Positions 1-7,134 of a stretch of DNA of 64,000 bases are shown one piece after another. A program made the translations under genes and the position numbers. Every line of letters starts with the position of its first letter. Within the stretch, counting starts at the first letter, position 1. The notes beneath the pieces were generated by a model. That model did not search any database. It had not been told where the DNA came from and was given only the letters and a program-made list of their open reading frames with translations. The DNA is from Sphaerisporangium perillae. Lineage in GTDB: Bacteria; Actinomycetota; Actinomycetes; Streptosporangiales; Streptosporangiaceae. The stretch covers positions 1 to 64,000 of the forward strand of contig NZ_JALLPO010000001.1 in the NCBI RefSeq assembly GCF_023276435.1. Reading direction: 5' to 3'.

Positions 1-169
1 TCCAGAAGTCGGTGATCTTGTTGGCCTCGGAGGAGGAGGCCAGCGACACGGTCTTCTTGACCGGGGCGGTCGCGGCGTTGGCCGAGGTGACCAGGGTGGC
101 ACCGATCATGCTGGTGGCGGCGATGGCCCCACCGAGCGGGAGAACGAGACGCTTGACTCGGGTGTTCAA
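1..169 (-). CDS. Secreted S1-type peptidase paralogue, N-terminal part only (runs off window start)
   Basis: Only the first 56 codons are in the window. They read as a signal peptide (basic NTRVKR, then a hydrophobic LVLPLGGAIAATSMIGATL core and an A-N-A cleavage site) followed by a short pro-region ending in ITDFW. This matches the start of the gene at 2135-3631 almost residue for residue (NTRAKRLILPLGGALIATGMIGATL) and the 'W-T-P' pro-region of the gene at 744-1940, so it is inferred to be a third tandem copy. The start is TTG at 169; an AAGGAG Shine-Dalgarno at 175-180 sits 5 bases before it, which decides the start. The catalytic part is outside the window, so activity cannot be judged. 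Confidence 0.75.
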   Translation of the reverse strand, partial: MNTRVKRLVLPLGGAIAATSMIGATLVTSANAATAPVKKTVSLASSSEANKITDFW

Positions 170-445
170 GGAAACTCCTTGGGCTGGCGTGGAACGCATC
201 TTGCGCCCCATGCGTCAGTAAAGGGAATGCCATGAACATACAGAGGAGATCTTGTTCGCGGTAACCAAGAACGCGGGCATTTTTGGGGATCCGTCCCCGC
301 GTGATCATTCTGTGACCGCCCTGTCGGCGCACATCTGCCGTCAAGATGGCGCAAATCGCCATCATCTGCGCAGCTCACGGCACAGGTGAGGCCAGTGGTA
401 CAGGTGTGACGAGCGTCAACCGATCGGCGACTCGAGGGCAGCCTG

Positions 446-461
446 TGTGACGCAGATCACA
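446..461. promoter_or_regulatory. CRP/FNR-type palindrome TGTGA-N6-TCACA
   Basis: TGTGACGCAGATCACA is an exact TGTGA-N6-TCACA match, the classic CRP consensus, lying about 275 bases upstream of the TTG start of the partial peptidase gene. No other gene reads away from it. It sits in a 574-base stretch (170-743) that holds no gene: the near end is the leader of the partial peptidase gene and the far end the terminator of the next gene. Binding by a Crp homologue is inference; a 10-bp match can occur by chance. Confidence 0.4.
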
Positions 462-687
462 CTGATTGCAGGGAGCCAAACGGGCGCATGGCTACGTCTA
501 ACGGCCTCGCAGCTACCGTTAATCCGGCAAATCGGACACGCGGACGAGGGGGCGAAGCCTGGAACGGGGCAACTTCGGGAAGCCTTCCGGCGGGAACGGG
601 CCAAATCGCGAAGGTTGTCGCCAGACCGTGTCCGCGTACTTACGAGGGGCCCCGGTGTCGCAGCGCCAGGAGGTTCGGTGCAATGCC

Positions 688-718
688 AGAGGGGCCCGGC
701 ATCGCGCCGGGCCCCTCT
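688..718 (-). terminator. GC-rich hairpin terminator downstream of the 744-1940 peptidase gene
   Basis: A 12-bp perfect stem (AGAGGGGCCCGG with CCGGGCCCCTCT) with a 7-base loop starts 26 bases after the stop codon of the peptidase gene. There is no T-run, as is common for actinomycete terminators. Confidence 0.7.
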
Positions 719-743
719 CGGACATACAGGTTCTAGCGCCGGC

Positions 744-1940
744 TCAACCGGTCTTCTGCCGGGCCGCGTAGGAGTACACGAGATAGGTCGCCGTGTTGAA
801 ATACGGAGACGACACACCGTCGTAGCGGCCGTCGCCGTCCAGGTCCCAGGTAATGCTGTTCACGCCGTTGAGGTAACCGATGCGGCGCGACTGGCTGTAC
901 TTGATCACCCAAGGACCGCCGCTGGCTCCGGCCGTGAACGCGCATCCCCTGAAGAGCACGCCGCCGTCCAGCTCCCACTTCGGCGTGGAGATCTTCTTGG
1001 TGGCGCGGTTCAGGCACGACTCCATCGTCCGGCCGGTGTACGGACGGGTGCCGTCGGGGTGCGGGCCGGCCGGGTAGCCGAAGGCGTACGCGGCGACGGT
1101 GTAGCCCCTGTTCCAGGCGAAGCCCTGGCCGCCGACCTGGCTCTCCAGCCGCCCGGTGTCGACGGTCTTGTAGACCGGCTCGCCCTTGGCGTCCTTCTTG
1201 GGGGTGCCGTTCGCGTCCTTGTCGGCTTCCCAGCGGTAGCCCCGATGGACGGTGACGAAGGCGTAGTCGTAGTCGAAGTCGCCGGTCGCGGCGTAGGTCT
1301 CGTGGAGGTTCAGCGTGTCCCCGACGTAGATGCCGTACGGTGTCGCGCCGTCGCTGGCATAGGAAGGGATGAAGATCCAGTACTGGACGGGCTTGCCGTT
1401 CCTGACGTCGTACGCGCAGTGCCCGGCGGTGGCGACGACGTTGCCGTACTTCGAGTGCACGGACGAGGCGGAGCACCAGTACTCGGACTCGCCGTTGCGG
1501 AAGAACACCTTGCCCACCGTCAACGGCAGGTTCACGTTCTTGGAATTCACCGTCTTCGGGGCCGTCTTCGGCGGGATCACACCCGTGAGGGCGGTCGTCT
1601 TGCTGTTCGGGCTCTTGGTCGTGCTGCCGGCCTTGGTCGCGGCGGGTGCTACGGCGGCGGCGGTGCTGCTGGAGCTGGCGCTGGAAGTCCCGTCGGCGCC
1701 CGCGGCGGCGGTCTGCGGCGCGTAGCTGCTGGCGTGCTTCAGCCGCTCGGGCGTCCACCAGTCGACGACCTTCTGCATGTCCACGTCGCTCTGCGCCAGG
1801 GGAACGGACGTGATGCCCGCAGGCGCGGTGCGGGTTTCCGCATGCGCTCCGACGGACCCCGGGCCCGCGGAGAGGACCACACTCGCGGTCGCTAGGGCGC
1901 CGCAGAATGTGAGCGCGAACCGCTTCGCTCGGGGTGGCAT
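744..1940 (-). CDS. Secreted trypsin-like (S1/V8-type) serine peptidase
   Basis: 398 residues. The N-terminus is a signal peptide (about 1-33), followed by a low-complexity Ala/Ser/Thr pro-region (about 35-130) and a chymotrypsin-fold domain. The triad is visible: His174 in TAGHC, Asp225 in DYDYAF and Ser340 in GASGGP; Cys156/Cys175 and Cys309/Cys333 are placed to form disulfides. A DLDGDGRYDG segment near residue 367 resembles a Ca-binding loop and is conserved in the neighbouring paralogue. It is expected to be a secreted endopeptidase made as a zymogen; substrate specificity cannot be read. The start is the ATG at 1940, preceded by GGAAGG. It is the middle of three tandem same-strand paralogues, each apparently with its own terminator, so they are probably separate transcription units. 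They lie beside a divergent protease-inhibitor gene. Confidence 0.85.
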   Translation of the reverse strand: MPPRAKRFALTFCGALATASVVLSAGPGSVGAHAETRTAPAGITSVPLAQSDVDMQKVVDWWTPERLKHASSYAPQTAAAGADGTSSASSSSTAAAVAPAATKAGSTTKSPNSKTTALTGVIPPKTAPKTVNSKNVNLPLTVGKVFFRNGESEYWCSASSVHSKYGNVVATAGHCAYDVRNGKPVQYWIFIPSYASDGATPYGIYVGDTLNLHETYAATGDFDYDYAFVTVHRGYRWEADKDANGTPKKDAKGEPVYKTVDTGRLESQVGGQGFAWNRGYTVAAYAFGYPAGPHPDGTRPYTGRTMESCLNRATKKISTPKWELDGGVLFRGCAFTAGASGGPWVIKYSQSRRIGYLNGVNSITWDLDGDGRYDGVSSPYFNTATYLVYSYAARQKTG

Positions 1941-2084
1941 TTCGTACCTTCCAGTGATGAGAAGTGAACGGACAACAGTGAAGGGCGATTTTTCCAGATC
2001 AACAGGCTGACGGCACTGTACTTGGCTGACCTGGAGTCACTTCGTTATGGGGGTGGTCGGTCGGGGGAGTGGACAGAGTGCGCC

Positions 2085-2119
2085 CGTAGGGGGCCGGATA
2101 TACGGCCCGGCCCCCTACG
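2085..2119 (-). terminator. Hairpin terminator downstream of the 2135-3631 gene
   Basis: A 12-bp perfect stem, CGTAGGGGGCCG pairing with CGGCCCCCTACG, with an 11-base loop. It begins 16 bases past the stop codon on the minus strand and separates this gene from the 744-1940 paralogue. Confidence 0.75.
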
Positions 2120-2134
2120 TTGCCCTGCCGGCCG

Positions 2135-3631
2135 TCAGCTGGTCGTAAGCTTCCCGGTCCACAGGTTGGCGGCGTACTTGTAGATGCCGTAGGTGTCGCT
2201 GTTGAAGTACGGCGTCGTGATGTGGTCGTAGCGGCCGTTGCCGTCGGTGTCGAGGGTGAGGCTCACGACACCGTTGAGGTAACCGGTGCGCTTCGCGCTC
2301 TTGTACTCGATCAGGAACGGACCGCCGGTCGCGCCCGGGGTGAAGGCGCACTTGATGGCGAGCTGCTCCTCGGCCTTGTACTTGGCCACGACGGGGGCGG
2401 CGGCCGTCTGGCCGTAGCACCACTTCATGGTCTCGCCGGTGTAGGCCTTGTTGCCGTCGAGGTGCGAGGCGGTGGGGTAGCCGAAGCTGAACTGCTTCGC
2501 CTTCGTGCTCCGGTTCCAGGTGAAGCCCTGGCCACCGACGTTATCGCCAAGACGGCCAAGGCTGGTGAAGGTCTTCACGTAGAACTTCGTGATGTAGTAC
2601 TCGGCGTCGCTGCCCGGCTTGACCCACTGCTTCACGAAGAAGCGTGTGATGAGGAAGTTCCCTGCGGAGTCCCTGTAGGAAGTTCCCTTGCCGACGTACT
2701 TGGGATCGTTCGCCTGCGACTCTGTGACGTTCTCGGTGGTGGTGTACGCCTTGGCGCCAGACTTTTTGACGTCCTGGCCTTCGGCCTGGTCGTACTCGTC
2801 CTTGGTGACTTCCTTAGGAGCGAAGACGGCTCCCTTGTAGTCAGGACCGACGATCTCTTGAGCCACCGCCTCCTTGGTGTAACCGACACCGCCGTGGCCT
2901 AGCCAGTCGAGGTAGTCCGCTTTGGAGACCTTCGTGTCGACGGCGTACTTCTGTGCCTTGGACGCGTCGAAGGTCTTCTTGTCGACCTCCTTCTCGCCGG
3001 TCTGCTTGACACCGTCATACACGTTGACGAAGGCGTAGTCGTAGTCGTAGTCCTCGTAGACCGTGAAGTCATCGTGGAGGTTGACCTTCGAGCCGACGTA
3101 GACCCCCCACGGTGCTTTGCCCTGGTAATACCCAGGGATGAAGACGAAGTCGTCGACATACTTGTTTTTGTCGGTGTCGTAGACGCAGTGGCCGGCGGTG
3201 GCAACCAGGTTGCGGTACTTCGACTGCACCGAGGTGCCGGAACACCAGTACGGCTTGCCATCGACCTGGAAGAACACCTTGCCCACATTGGTGGGGAGAT
3301 TGACGTTCTTCGACTTGCCGGCGGACTGGCTTCCAGCGCCGGTCGGGGCGATCGAACCGGCCTTCCCGTCGGCTGAGGCCTTGCTGGTGCTCGTCCTCAG
3401 TTTCGCGGAGACCGAGGAGTCCTCGGCGTAGTGCTTCGCCGACTTGAGCTTGCCGGGTGTCCAGGACCCCGCGATGGCCTTCGCGTTGGTCCCGGAGGTC
3501 AGCGTGCCCGACTTCACAGGAGCCGGCTTCGCCTGCGCGCTGGCGGTGGTGGTGAGGGTCGCACCGATCATGCCGGTGGCGATGAGGGCACCACCGAGAG
3601 GGAGGATCAGGCGCTTTGCTCGGGTGTTCAT
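2135..3631 (-). CDS. Secreted S1-type peptidase homologue with Ser-to-Thr at the nucleophile and a ~120-residue insertion
   Basis: 498 residues, with signal peptide (1-34), pro-region (about 35-108) and peptidase-like domain. His148 (TAGHC) and Asp198 (DYDYAF) are kept, but the nucleophile motif reads GATGGP, with Thr435 where Ser is expected (codon ACC). The spacing from the catalytic Asp to the shared VGGQGF element is 167 residues here against 44 in the 744-1940 paralogue, so about 120 residues are inserted (roughly 210-355). The insert is rich in Lys, Asp and Tyr and was not recognised. The rest aligns well, including the C-terminal DTDGNGRYD loop. Strong AAGGAG 4 bases before the ATG fixes the start. 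It may be a pseudo-enzyme (decoy, scaffold or inhibitor sink) or a slow Thr peptidase; the sequence alone cannot say. Confidence 0.8.
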   Translation of the reverse strand: MNTRAKRLILPLGGALIATGMIGATLTTTASAQAKPAPVKSGTLTSGTNAKAIAGSWTPGKLKSAKHYAEDSSVSAKLRTSTSKASADGKAGSIAPTGAGSQSAGKSKNVNLPTNVGKVFFQVDGKPYWCSGTSVQSKYRNLVATAGHCVYDTDKNKYVDDFVFIPGYYQGKAPWGVYVGSKVNLHDDFTVYEDYDYDYAFVNVYDGVKQTGEKEVDKKTFDASKAQKYAVDTKVSKADYLDWLGHGGVGYTKEAVAQEIVGPDYKGAVFAPKEVTKDEYDQAEGQDVKKSGAKAYTTTENVTESQANDPKYVGKGTSYRDSAGNFLITRFFVKQWVKPGSDAEYYITKFYVKTFTSLGRLGDNVGGQGFTWNRSTKAKQFSFGYPTASHLDGNKAYTGETMKWCYGQTAAAPVVAKYKAEEQLAIKCAFTPGATGGPFLIEYKSAKRTGYLNGVVSLTLDTDGNGRYDHITTPYFNSDTYGIYKYAANLWTGKLTTS

Positions 3632-3920
3632 TGAGCTCCTTCTATGTCATGGGATGCCCGGGAAGGACCCATGCGTACGTAAAGAGACAACGGAGACCGT
3701 ACTCCGGCGATCTTGGCCATTGACCCCCAAACGGGACAAAACGACATCTCTGTTACCGGCTTGTTATGAAACCGGTGGAACCGGAGAGATACCTGATGCG
3801 TCGAATCTCGCTCTCGATCATGGGTCCGCCGGGCCCGCGATCCAGAGCCCGGCGCGTGATCGACGACCAAAGAGCGGGAGGACGACGACCGCCCACGCCA
3901 TGCGAAATCGGGGGATTCAC

Positions 3921-4613
3921 ATGCGACGTCTCATCAAGGGCCTGACCTGCGCTGCCCTGCTCCTCGGCACGGCCGCTGCCATGCCACCCACGCCCGCGGC
4001 CAGGGCCGACGCCGACGGAGGTGCGCCCGCCATCCCCCGCCCCCTCCCCGGAGCCCCGGGCGTCCCCTGGTTCCCGATCTTGGGCACAGACCGCTGGCAC
4101 CCGATCAGGGGAACCGGCCCCTGGAACCCGACCAGGGAAACCGGCCCCTGGAACCCGACCAGGGAAGCCGGCCCTTGGGTCTCCACCAAGGAGGGGAACT
4201 CCGGGACCTCCGCGAAGGAGGCCGGCTCCGAGAGCTCTGCCAAGGAGGCCGGCTCCAAGCGCTCCGCCAAGAGTGGTGACTCCTGGACCTCGGTCAAGGG
4301 GGTGAGCCGCGTCCTCCTGCTCACGATCGCGCACGGCGAATCGCCCACGCCCACAGATCGGGTCGCTCTCCTGCAGTGCTCCCCGCCCGGAGGCACGCAT
4401 TCGAAGGCGGCGGATGCCTGCAAGCAACTGGAACGCGTCTCGGCGAACCTCAACGACCTGAACGTGTCCCCCGACGCCAGGTGCACCAAGGAGTACGACC
4501 CGGTAACCGTCTACGGCGCCGGGCTGTGGGACAGCGGCCGCCTGTCCTACGAGCGAACCTTCGGCAACCGCTGCGAACTCCGCGCCACCACCGGAGCCGT
4601 CTTCGGCTTCTAA
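3921..4613 (+). CDS. Secreted SSI-family protease inhibitor with repeat-rich N-terminal extension
   Basis: 230 residues. Signal peptide (about 1-30), Pro/Gly-rich segment, eight 9-residue repeats (55-126), then an SSI domain (about 127-230). SSI hallmarks seen: LLLTIAHGES strand, GGTHSKAADAC, CTKEYDPV, LSYERTF and a C-terminal AVFGF, with four Cys for the two standard disulfides. Aligning with Streptomyces subtilisin inhibitor (CPM-VYDPV) puts Lys at P1 in CTK-EYDPV, which in characterised family members goes with trypsin inhibition. The start is the ATG at 3921 (GGGGGA just upstream); an in-frame ATG at 3900 would spoil the signal peptide. It is divergent from the peptidase genes across a 289-base intergenic region, so it plausibly restrains those enzymes. 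Confidence 0.85.
   Translation: MRRLIKGLTCAALLLGTAAAMPPTPAARADADGGAPAIPRPLPGAPGVPWFPILGTDRWHPIRGTGPWNPTRETGPWNPTREAGPWVSTKEGNSGTSAKEAGSESSAKEAGSKRSAKSGDSWTSVKGVSRVLLLTIAHGESPTPTDRVALLQCSPPGGTHSKAADACKQLERVSANLNDLNVSPDARCTKEYDPVTVYGAGLWDSGRLSYERTFGNRCELRATTGAVFGF
4083..4298 (+). repeat. Eight tandem 27-bp coding repeats in the SSI-family gene
   Basis: Eight in-frame 9-residue units, from GTDRWHPIR through GTGPWNPTR, ETGPWNPTR, EAGPWVSTK, EGNSGTSAK, EAGSESSAK and EAGSKRSAK to SGDSWTSVK. Each unit ends in Arg or Lys. The first four follow a G-P-W-N-P-T pattern and the last four an S-x-x-S-A-K pattern. Basic residues at a fixed period would offer trypsin-like cleavage sites. Confidence 0.8.
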
Positions 4614-4749
4614 CGCCGGTAAGCGTCTTGGACCGGTGGCTGGGGAAGCACTGCATGACCCGAAGCAGCATTCCCGAGGTTCCAGACGTGTGGCCAGGGG
4701 CGTGCCGGAGGTGCTTTTGGGTGATGTCCGGATGCCGGGTCCGATGTCA

Positions 4750-5097
4750 TTAGAGGCCGAAGTGGATGCGGAGGGCGGCGTCTAGTTTGGCGAGGGTAGA
4801 GGGGGAGAGGCTGCCGATGCGGGCGCCGAGTCGGTGTACGGCGACTGCTCGGAGTTGTTCGGCCTGGGCCTTGGAGTCGGTGGGAAGTCCGCATTCGTCG
4901 GCACGGAGCAACACTTGGAATGAGTAAATGCGGTCGACGTTGGAGGTGATGGGGACCACGGTCACCACGCCGCGTCCGTTACGGGTAGCGGCACGGTTGG
5001 CGGCGTCGTTGCTCACCAGAACGGCGGGACGGGTCTTGTTGGCCTCGGAGCCTTTCACCGGGTCGAAATCGACCCAGTAGAGATCACCGCGCCGCAT
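4750..5097 (-). CDS. mazF: MazF/PemK-family toxin (endoribonuclease)
   Basis: 115 residues, the normal family length. It begins RRGDLYWVDFDPVKGSEANKTRPAVLV, the typical MazF strand-loop-strand with the conserved TRPAVLVSND segment, then VVPITSN, and ends in a short helix. MazF proteins are sequence-specific endoribonucleases that arrest growth when free of antitoxin. The gene overlaps the upstream antitoxin by 14 bases, the usual antitoxin-first arrangement that couples translation. It is convergent with the SSI gene; the 136 bases between them hold no gene. Confidence 0.85.
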   Translation of the reverse strand: MRRGDLYWVDFDPVKGSEANKTRPAVLVSNDAANRAATRNGRGVVTVVPITSNVDRIYSFQVLLRADECGLPTDSKAQAEQLRAVAVHRLGARIGSLSPSTLAKLDAALRIHFGL

Positions 5098-5314
5098 CGG
5101 TCAGGCCGTCACCGGAAATCGATTCCCACGACTCGGCGTCTTCGCTTGTCCCCCACTCGGCGAAGGCGGCGGCGTAGGTGTCTTCGAGGCTGACCGTACG
5201 GAGCAGGTTGATCGCGTTGTGCAGGGCCGCGGACCGCGACGGGGCATCGCCGCGCTGGACGGCTTCGTCCAGGAAGACGACGTCCTCTTCAGGCAGGCTC
5301 ACACTCACTTTCAT
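5084..5314 (-). CDS. Antitoxin of the MazEF-type pair, ribbon-helix-helix
   Basis: 76 residues. The N-terminal MKVSVSLPEEDVVFLDEAV is a ribbon-helix-helix DNA-binding segment, followed by an acidic C-terminal tail (residues about 45-76: EDTYAAAFAEW, EDAESWES) of the kind that wraps the toxin. It is expected to neutralise the MazF-type toxin and repress the operon. The operator would lie in the short gap just upstream of 5314. There is little sequence room for a long promoter before the gene remnant on the other strand. Confidence 0.8.
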   Translation of the reverse strand: MKVSVSLPEEDVVFLDEAVQRGDAPSRSAALHNAINLLRTVSLEDTYAAAFAEWGTSEDAESWESISGDGLTDAAR

Positions 5315-5343
5315 ACTTCGATGCTACCAGCGGTACTACCTGA

Positions 5344-5556
5344 TGTCGGGTTGAGAGTGACTACTCGTCGGTTAGTTCCTGCTCGCCGGGGGATGGGCAC
5401 GAGATCGACTTCTTGGTGGAGTCCGCTGACGGACGCGTCGCGGCTGTCGAGATCAAAGCCGCGTCCTCGGTCTCGCGAGCTGATCTCAAGCACATGTTGT
5501 GGCTTCGTGGGCGCCTTGGGGATCTCCGGGCCTATCTGCCTGGTGAGGGCGGGTGA
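5344..5556 (+). pseudogene. Decayed C-terminal piece of a DUF4143-type ATPase gene
   Basis: An open stretch without any start codon encodes GHEIDFLVESADGRVAAVEIK, then SRADLKHMLWLRGRLGD, then a stop. This matches the nuclease-like tail of AAA/DUF4143 proteins (E-x-D-F-L-x-E, x-E-I-K-A, D-L-K-x-L-x-W-L-R-D-R-L-G-D). The N-terminal ATPase part is missing, and the frame ends soon after LGD, where family members continue. It therefore appears to be a remnant left beside the toxin-antitoxin pair, suggesting deletion or replacement at this spot. It accounts for most of the 340 bases between 5315 and 5654. Confidence 0.6.
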
Positions 5557-5654
5557 CGGGTACGACGTGTCATTGCGTCTCGGGGGCGGTGGGTGTCTTT
5601 CGCCTCCGTCGTTCCAGGGCCTGGAGTAGGCGGGAACCGGCGGTCATCTCGAGG

Positions 5655-6065
5655 TCAGGGGTGGAGCGGTAGGCCTTTGAGGGTTTTGTCGATGAGGTTG
5701 CGGGGGCCGTAGACGGCCAGGCCGACCAGGGGGAGGTCGTCGGCGGGGACTGCTGTCACGGCGGCGCGGTTGTCGTCGTCGTTGCCGGTCTTGAACATTT
5801 CTTCTATGTAGACCGCTGTGGGGATGCCCCGGGTGAGGGCGCGGGTGTGGACGCGGGTGAGCCCTTCGGCGTCGGCCGCGTAGATGAGCACTGGCTGGCG
5901 GAACATCGCGAGGTAGGCGTTGCCGGAACCGTCCGCGTACGGCTCGCCGATGACGTCCTCGGCTCCACCGGCGACGGCGCTCGCCAGGAACGCGGTCACG
6001 TTGAGCTTCTGCCAGACGGCCAGGTCCTCCCGGACGACGATGCCGATCTTCGTGTCGAAACGCAT
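5655..6065 (-). CDS. DUF2000 family protein
   Basis: 136 residues, full length for the family. Features seen: KIGIVVREDLAVWQKLNVTAFLASAV near the N-terminus, GEPYADGSGNAYLAMFRQPVLIY in the middle and a conserved VYGPRNLIDKTLKGL end. The family is a small alpha/beta fold related to peptidyl-tRNA hydrolase II; its biochemical role is not established. It is divergent from an AraC-family gene starting 97 bases away, which probably controls it. The AraC cupin domain and DUF2000 may sense or handle the same small molecule (inference). Confidence 0.75.
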   Translation of the reverse strand: MRFDTKIGIVVREDLAVWQKLNVTAFLASAVAGGAEDVIGEPYADGSGNAYLAMFRQPVLIYAADAEGLTRVHTRALTRGIPTAVYIEEMFKTGNDDDNRAAVTAVPADDLPLVGLAVYGPRNLIDKTLKGLPLHP

Positions 6066-6162
6066 GATGGCAGCTTGGCGCGGTACGGGCCGCCGGGTCT
6101 TGTACGGCGGTGCGGGCTCTTGGAACTCTGGGTTCGCGGGCGGGGAGGAGGAGAATGGGGGG

Positions 6163-7122
6163 ATGGCAGGGGACTGGTCGCGTTATTGGCGGGCGGAGGA
6201 CCGGCCGTTGGAGGCGATGTACGCGCACTTCGAGCGGCACGTCTACCACCGGCACAGCCACGAGACGTACTCCTTCGGCGTCACCGAGGAGGGCGCGCAG
6301 AGCTTCACCTGCCGAGGGGAGGCCCATACGAGCGCGGCCGGCATGGTGATGGTCTTCAACCCCGAGGATCCGCATGACGGGCACGCGACCGACGAGTCCG
6401 GCTTCACGTACCGCATGGTGCATATCGGGCCCGCGCTGGTGGCGGAGGTGCTGGGGGAGGCGGCCGGGCGGCGGGCCGGGTTGCCGCTGTTCACCGACCC
6501 CGTTCTGAAGGATCCCGGGCTGGCCGGCGGGGTGCGGCGGTTGCACGGCGCTCTGCTCGGTGGGGCTACGGCGCTGCGCCGGGACGAGCTGCTCGACGGT
6601 GTGGTGGTGGCCATGGCACGGCGCGCGAGCATACGCCTGCCGGAGGGTGAGCCGGTGCCGTGGATGGGCGCGGGCGGCATCCTGGATGTGGGGCGCGAGT
6701 GGGGATCTCCCGGAGCCGGCCGCGGATCTGGCGCCGGTCGCGGATCGGGTCCTGTGGGGACGAACCACCGGCCGGCCGGTGCCGGCCGTGCGGCGGGACA
6801 CGTGAGAACGGCGCAGGTCGTGCGGGAATTGCTGCACGACGCGGACGACGGAAGCATCTCGGCGGGTGAGCTGGCCACCGCCGCCGGACGTAGCCGCTTC
6901 ACCGTGTACCGGTCGTTCCGGGAGGTGTACGGCATGGCGCCCAGCGACTACCAGCGGCAGCTGAGGCTCCGCACCGCGCGCCGGCTCCTCATCGAAGGTC
7001 ACTCATTGGCGGATGTCGCGGCCATGACCGGGTTCACCGATCAAAGCCATCTCACCCGATGGTTCACCCGCTACTTCGGGGTCACCCCAGGCGCGTACCG
7101 CCGAGCCGTGGCGGCGCGCTGA
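6163..7122 (+). CDS. AraC-family transcriptional regulator with N-terminal cupin-like sensor
   Basis: 319 residues. The N-terminal half has the AraC sensor pattern (HVYHRHSHETYSFGV, MVMVFNPEDPHDGH). A Gly/Arg/Pro-rich linker follows, with a short repeat GAGRGSGAGRGSG near residue 190. The C-terminus has two helix-turn-helices: ISAGELATAAGRSRFTVYRSF and SLADVAAMTGFTDQSHLTRWF, then FGVTPGAYR. Start chosen at the ATG at 6163, where homology begins; upstream codons are low complexity. It is divergently transcribed from the DUF2000 gene, its likeliest target. Confidence 0.85.
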   Translation: MAGDWSRYWRAEDRPLEAMYAHFERHVYHRHSHETYSFGVTEEGAQSFTCRGEAHTSAAGMVMVFNPEDPHDGHATDESGFTYRMVHIGPALVAEVLGEAAGRRAGLPLFTDPVLKDPGLAGGVRRLHGALLGGATALRRDELLDGVVVAMARRASIRLPEGEPVPWMGAGGILDVGREWGSPGAGRGSGAGRGSGPVGTNHRPAGAGRAAGHVRTAQVVRELLHDADDGSISAGELATAAGRSRFTVYRSFREVYGMAPSDYQRQLRLRTARRLLIEGHSLADVAAMTGFTDQSHLTRWFTRYFGVTPGAYRRAVAAR

Positions 7123-7134
7123 CATTCGCGCCCG

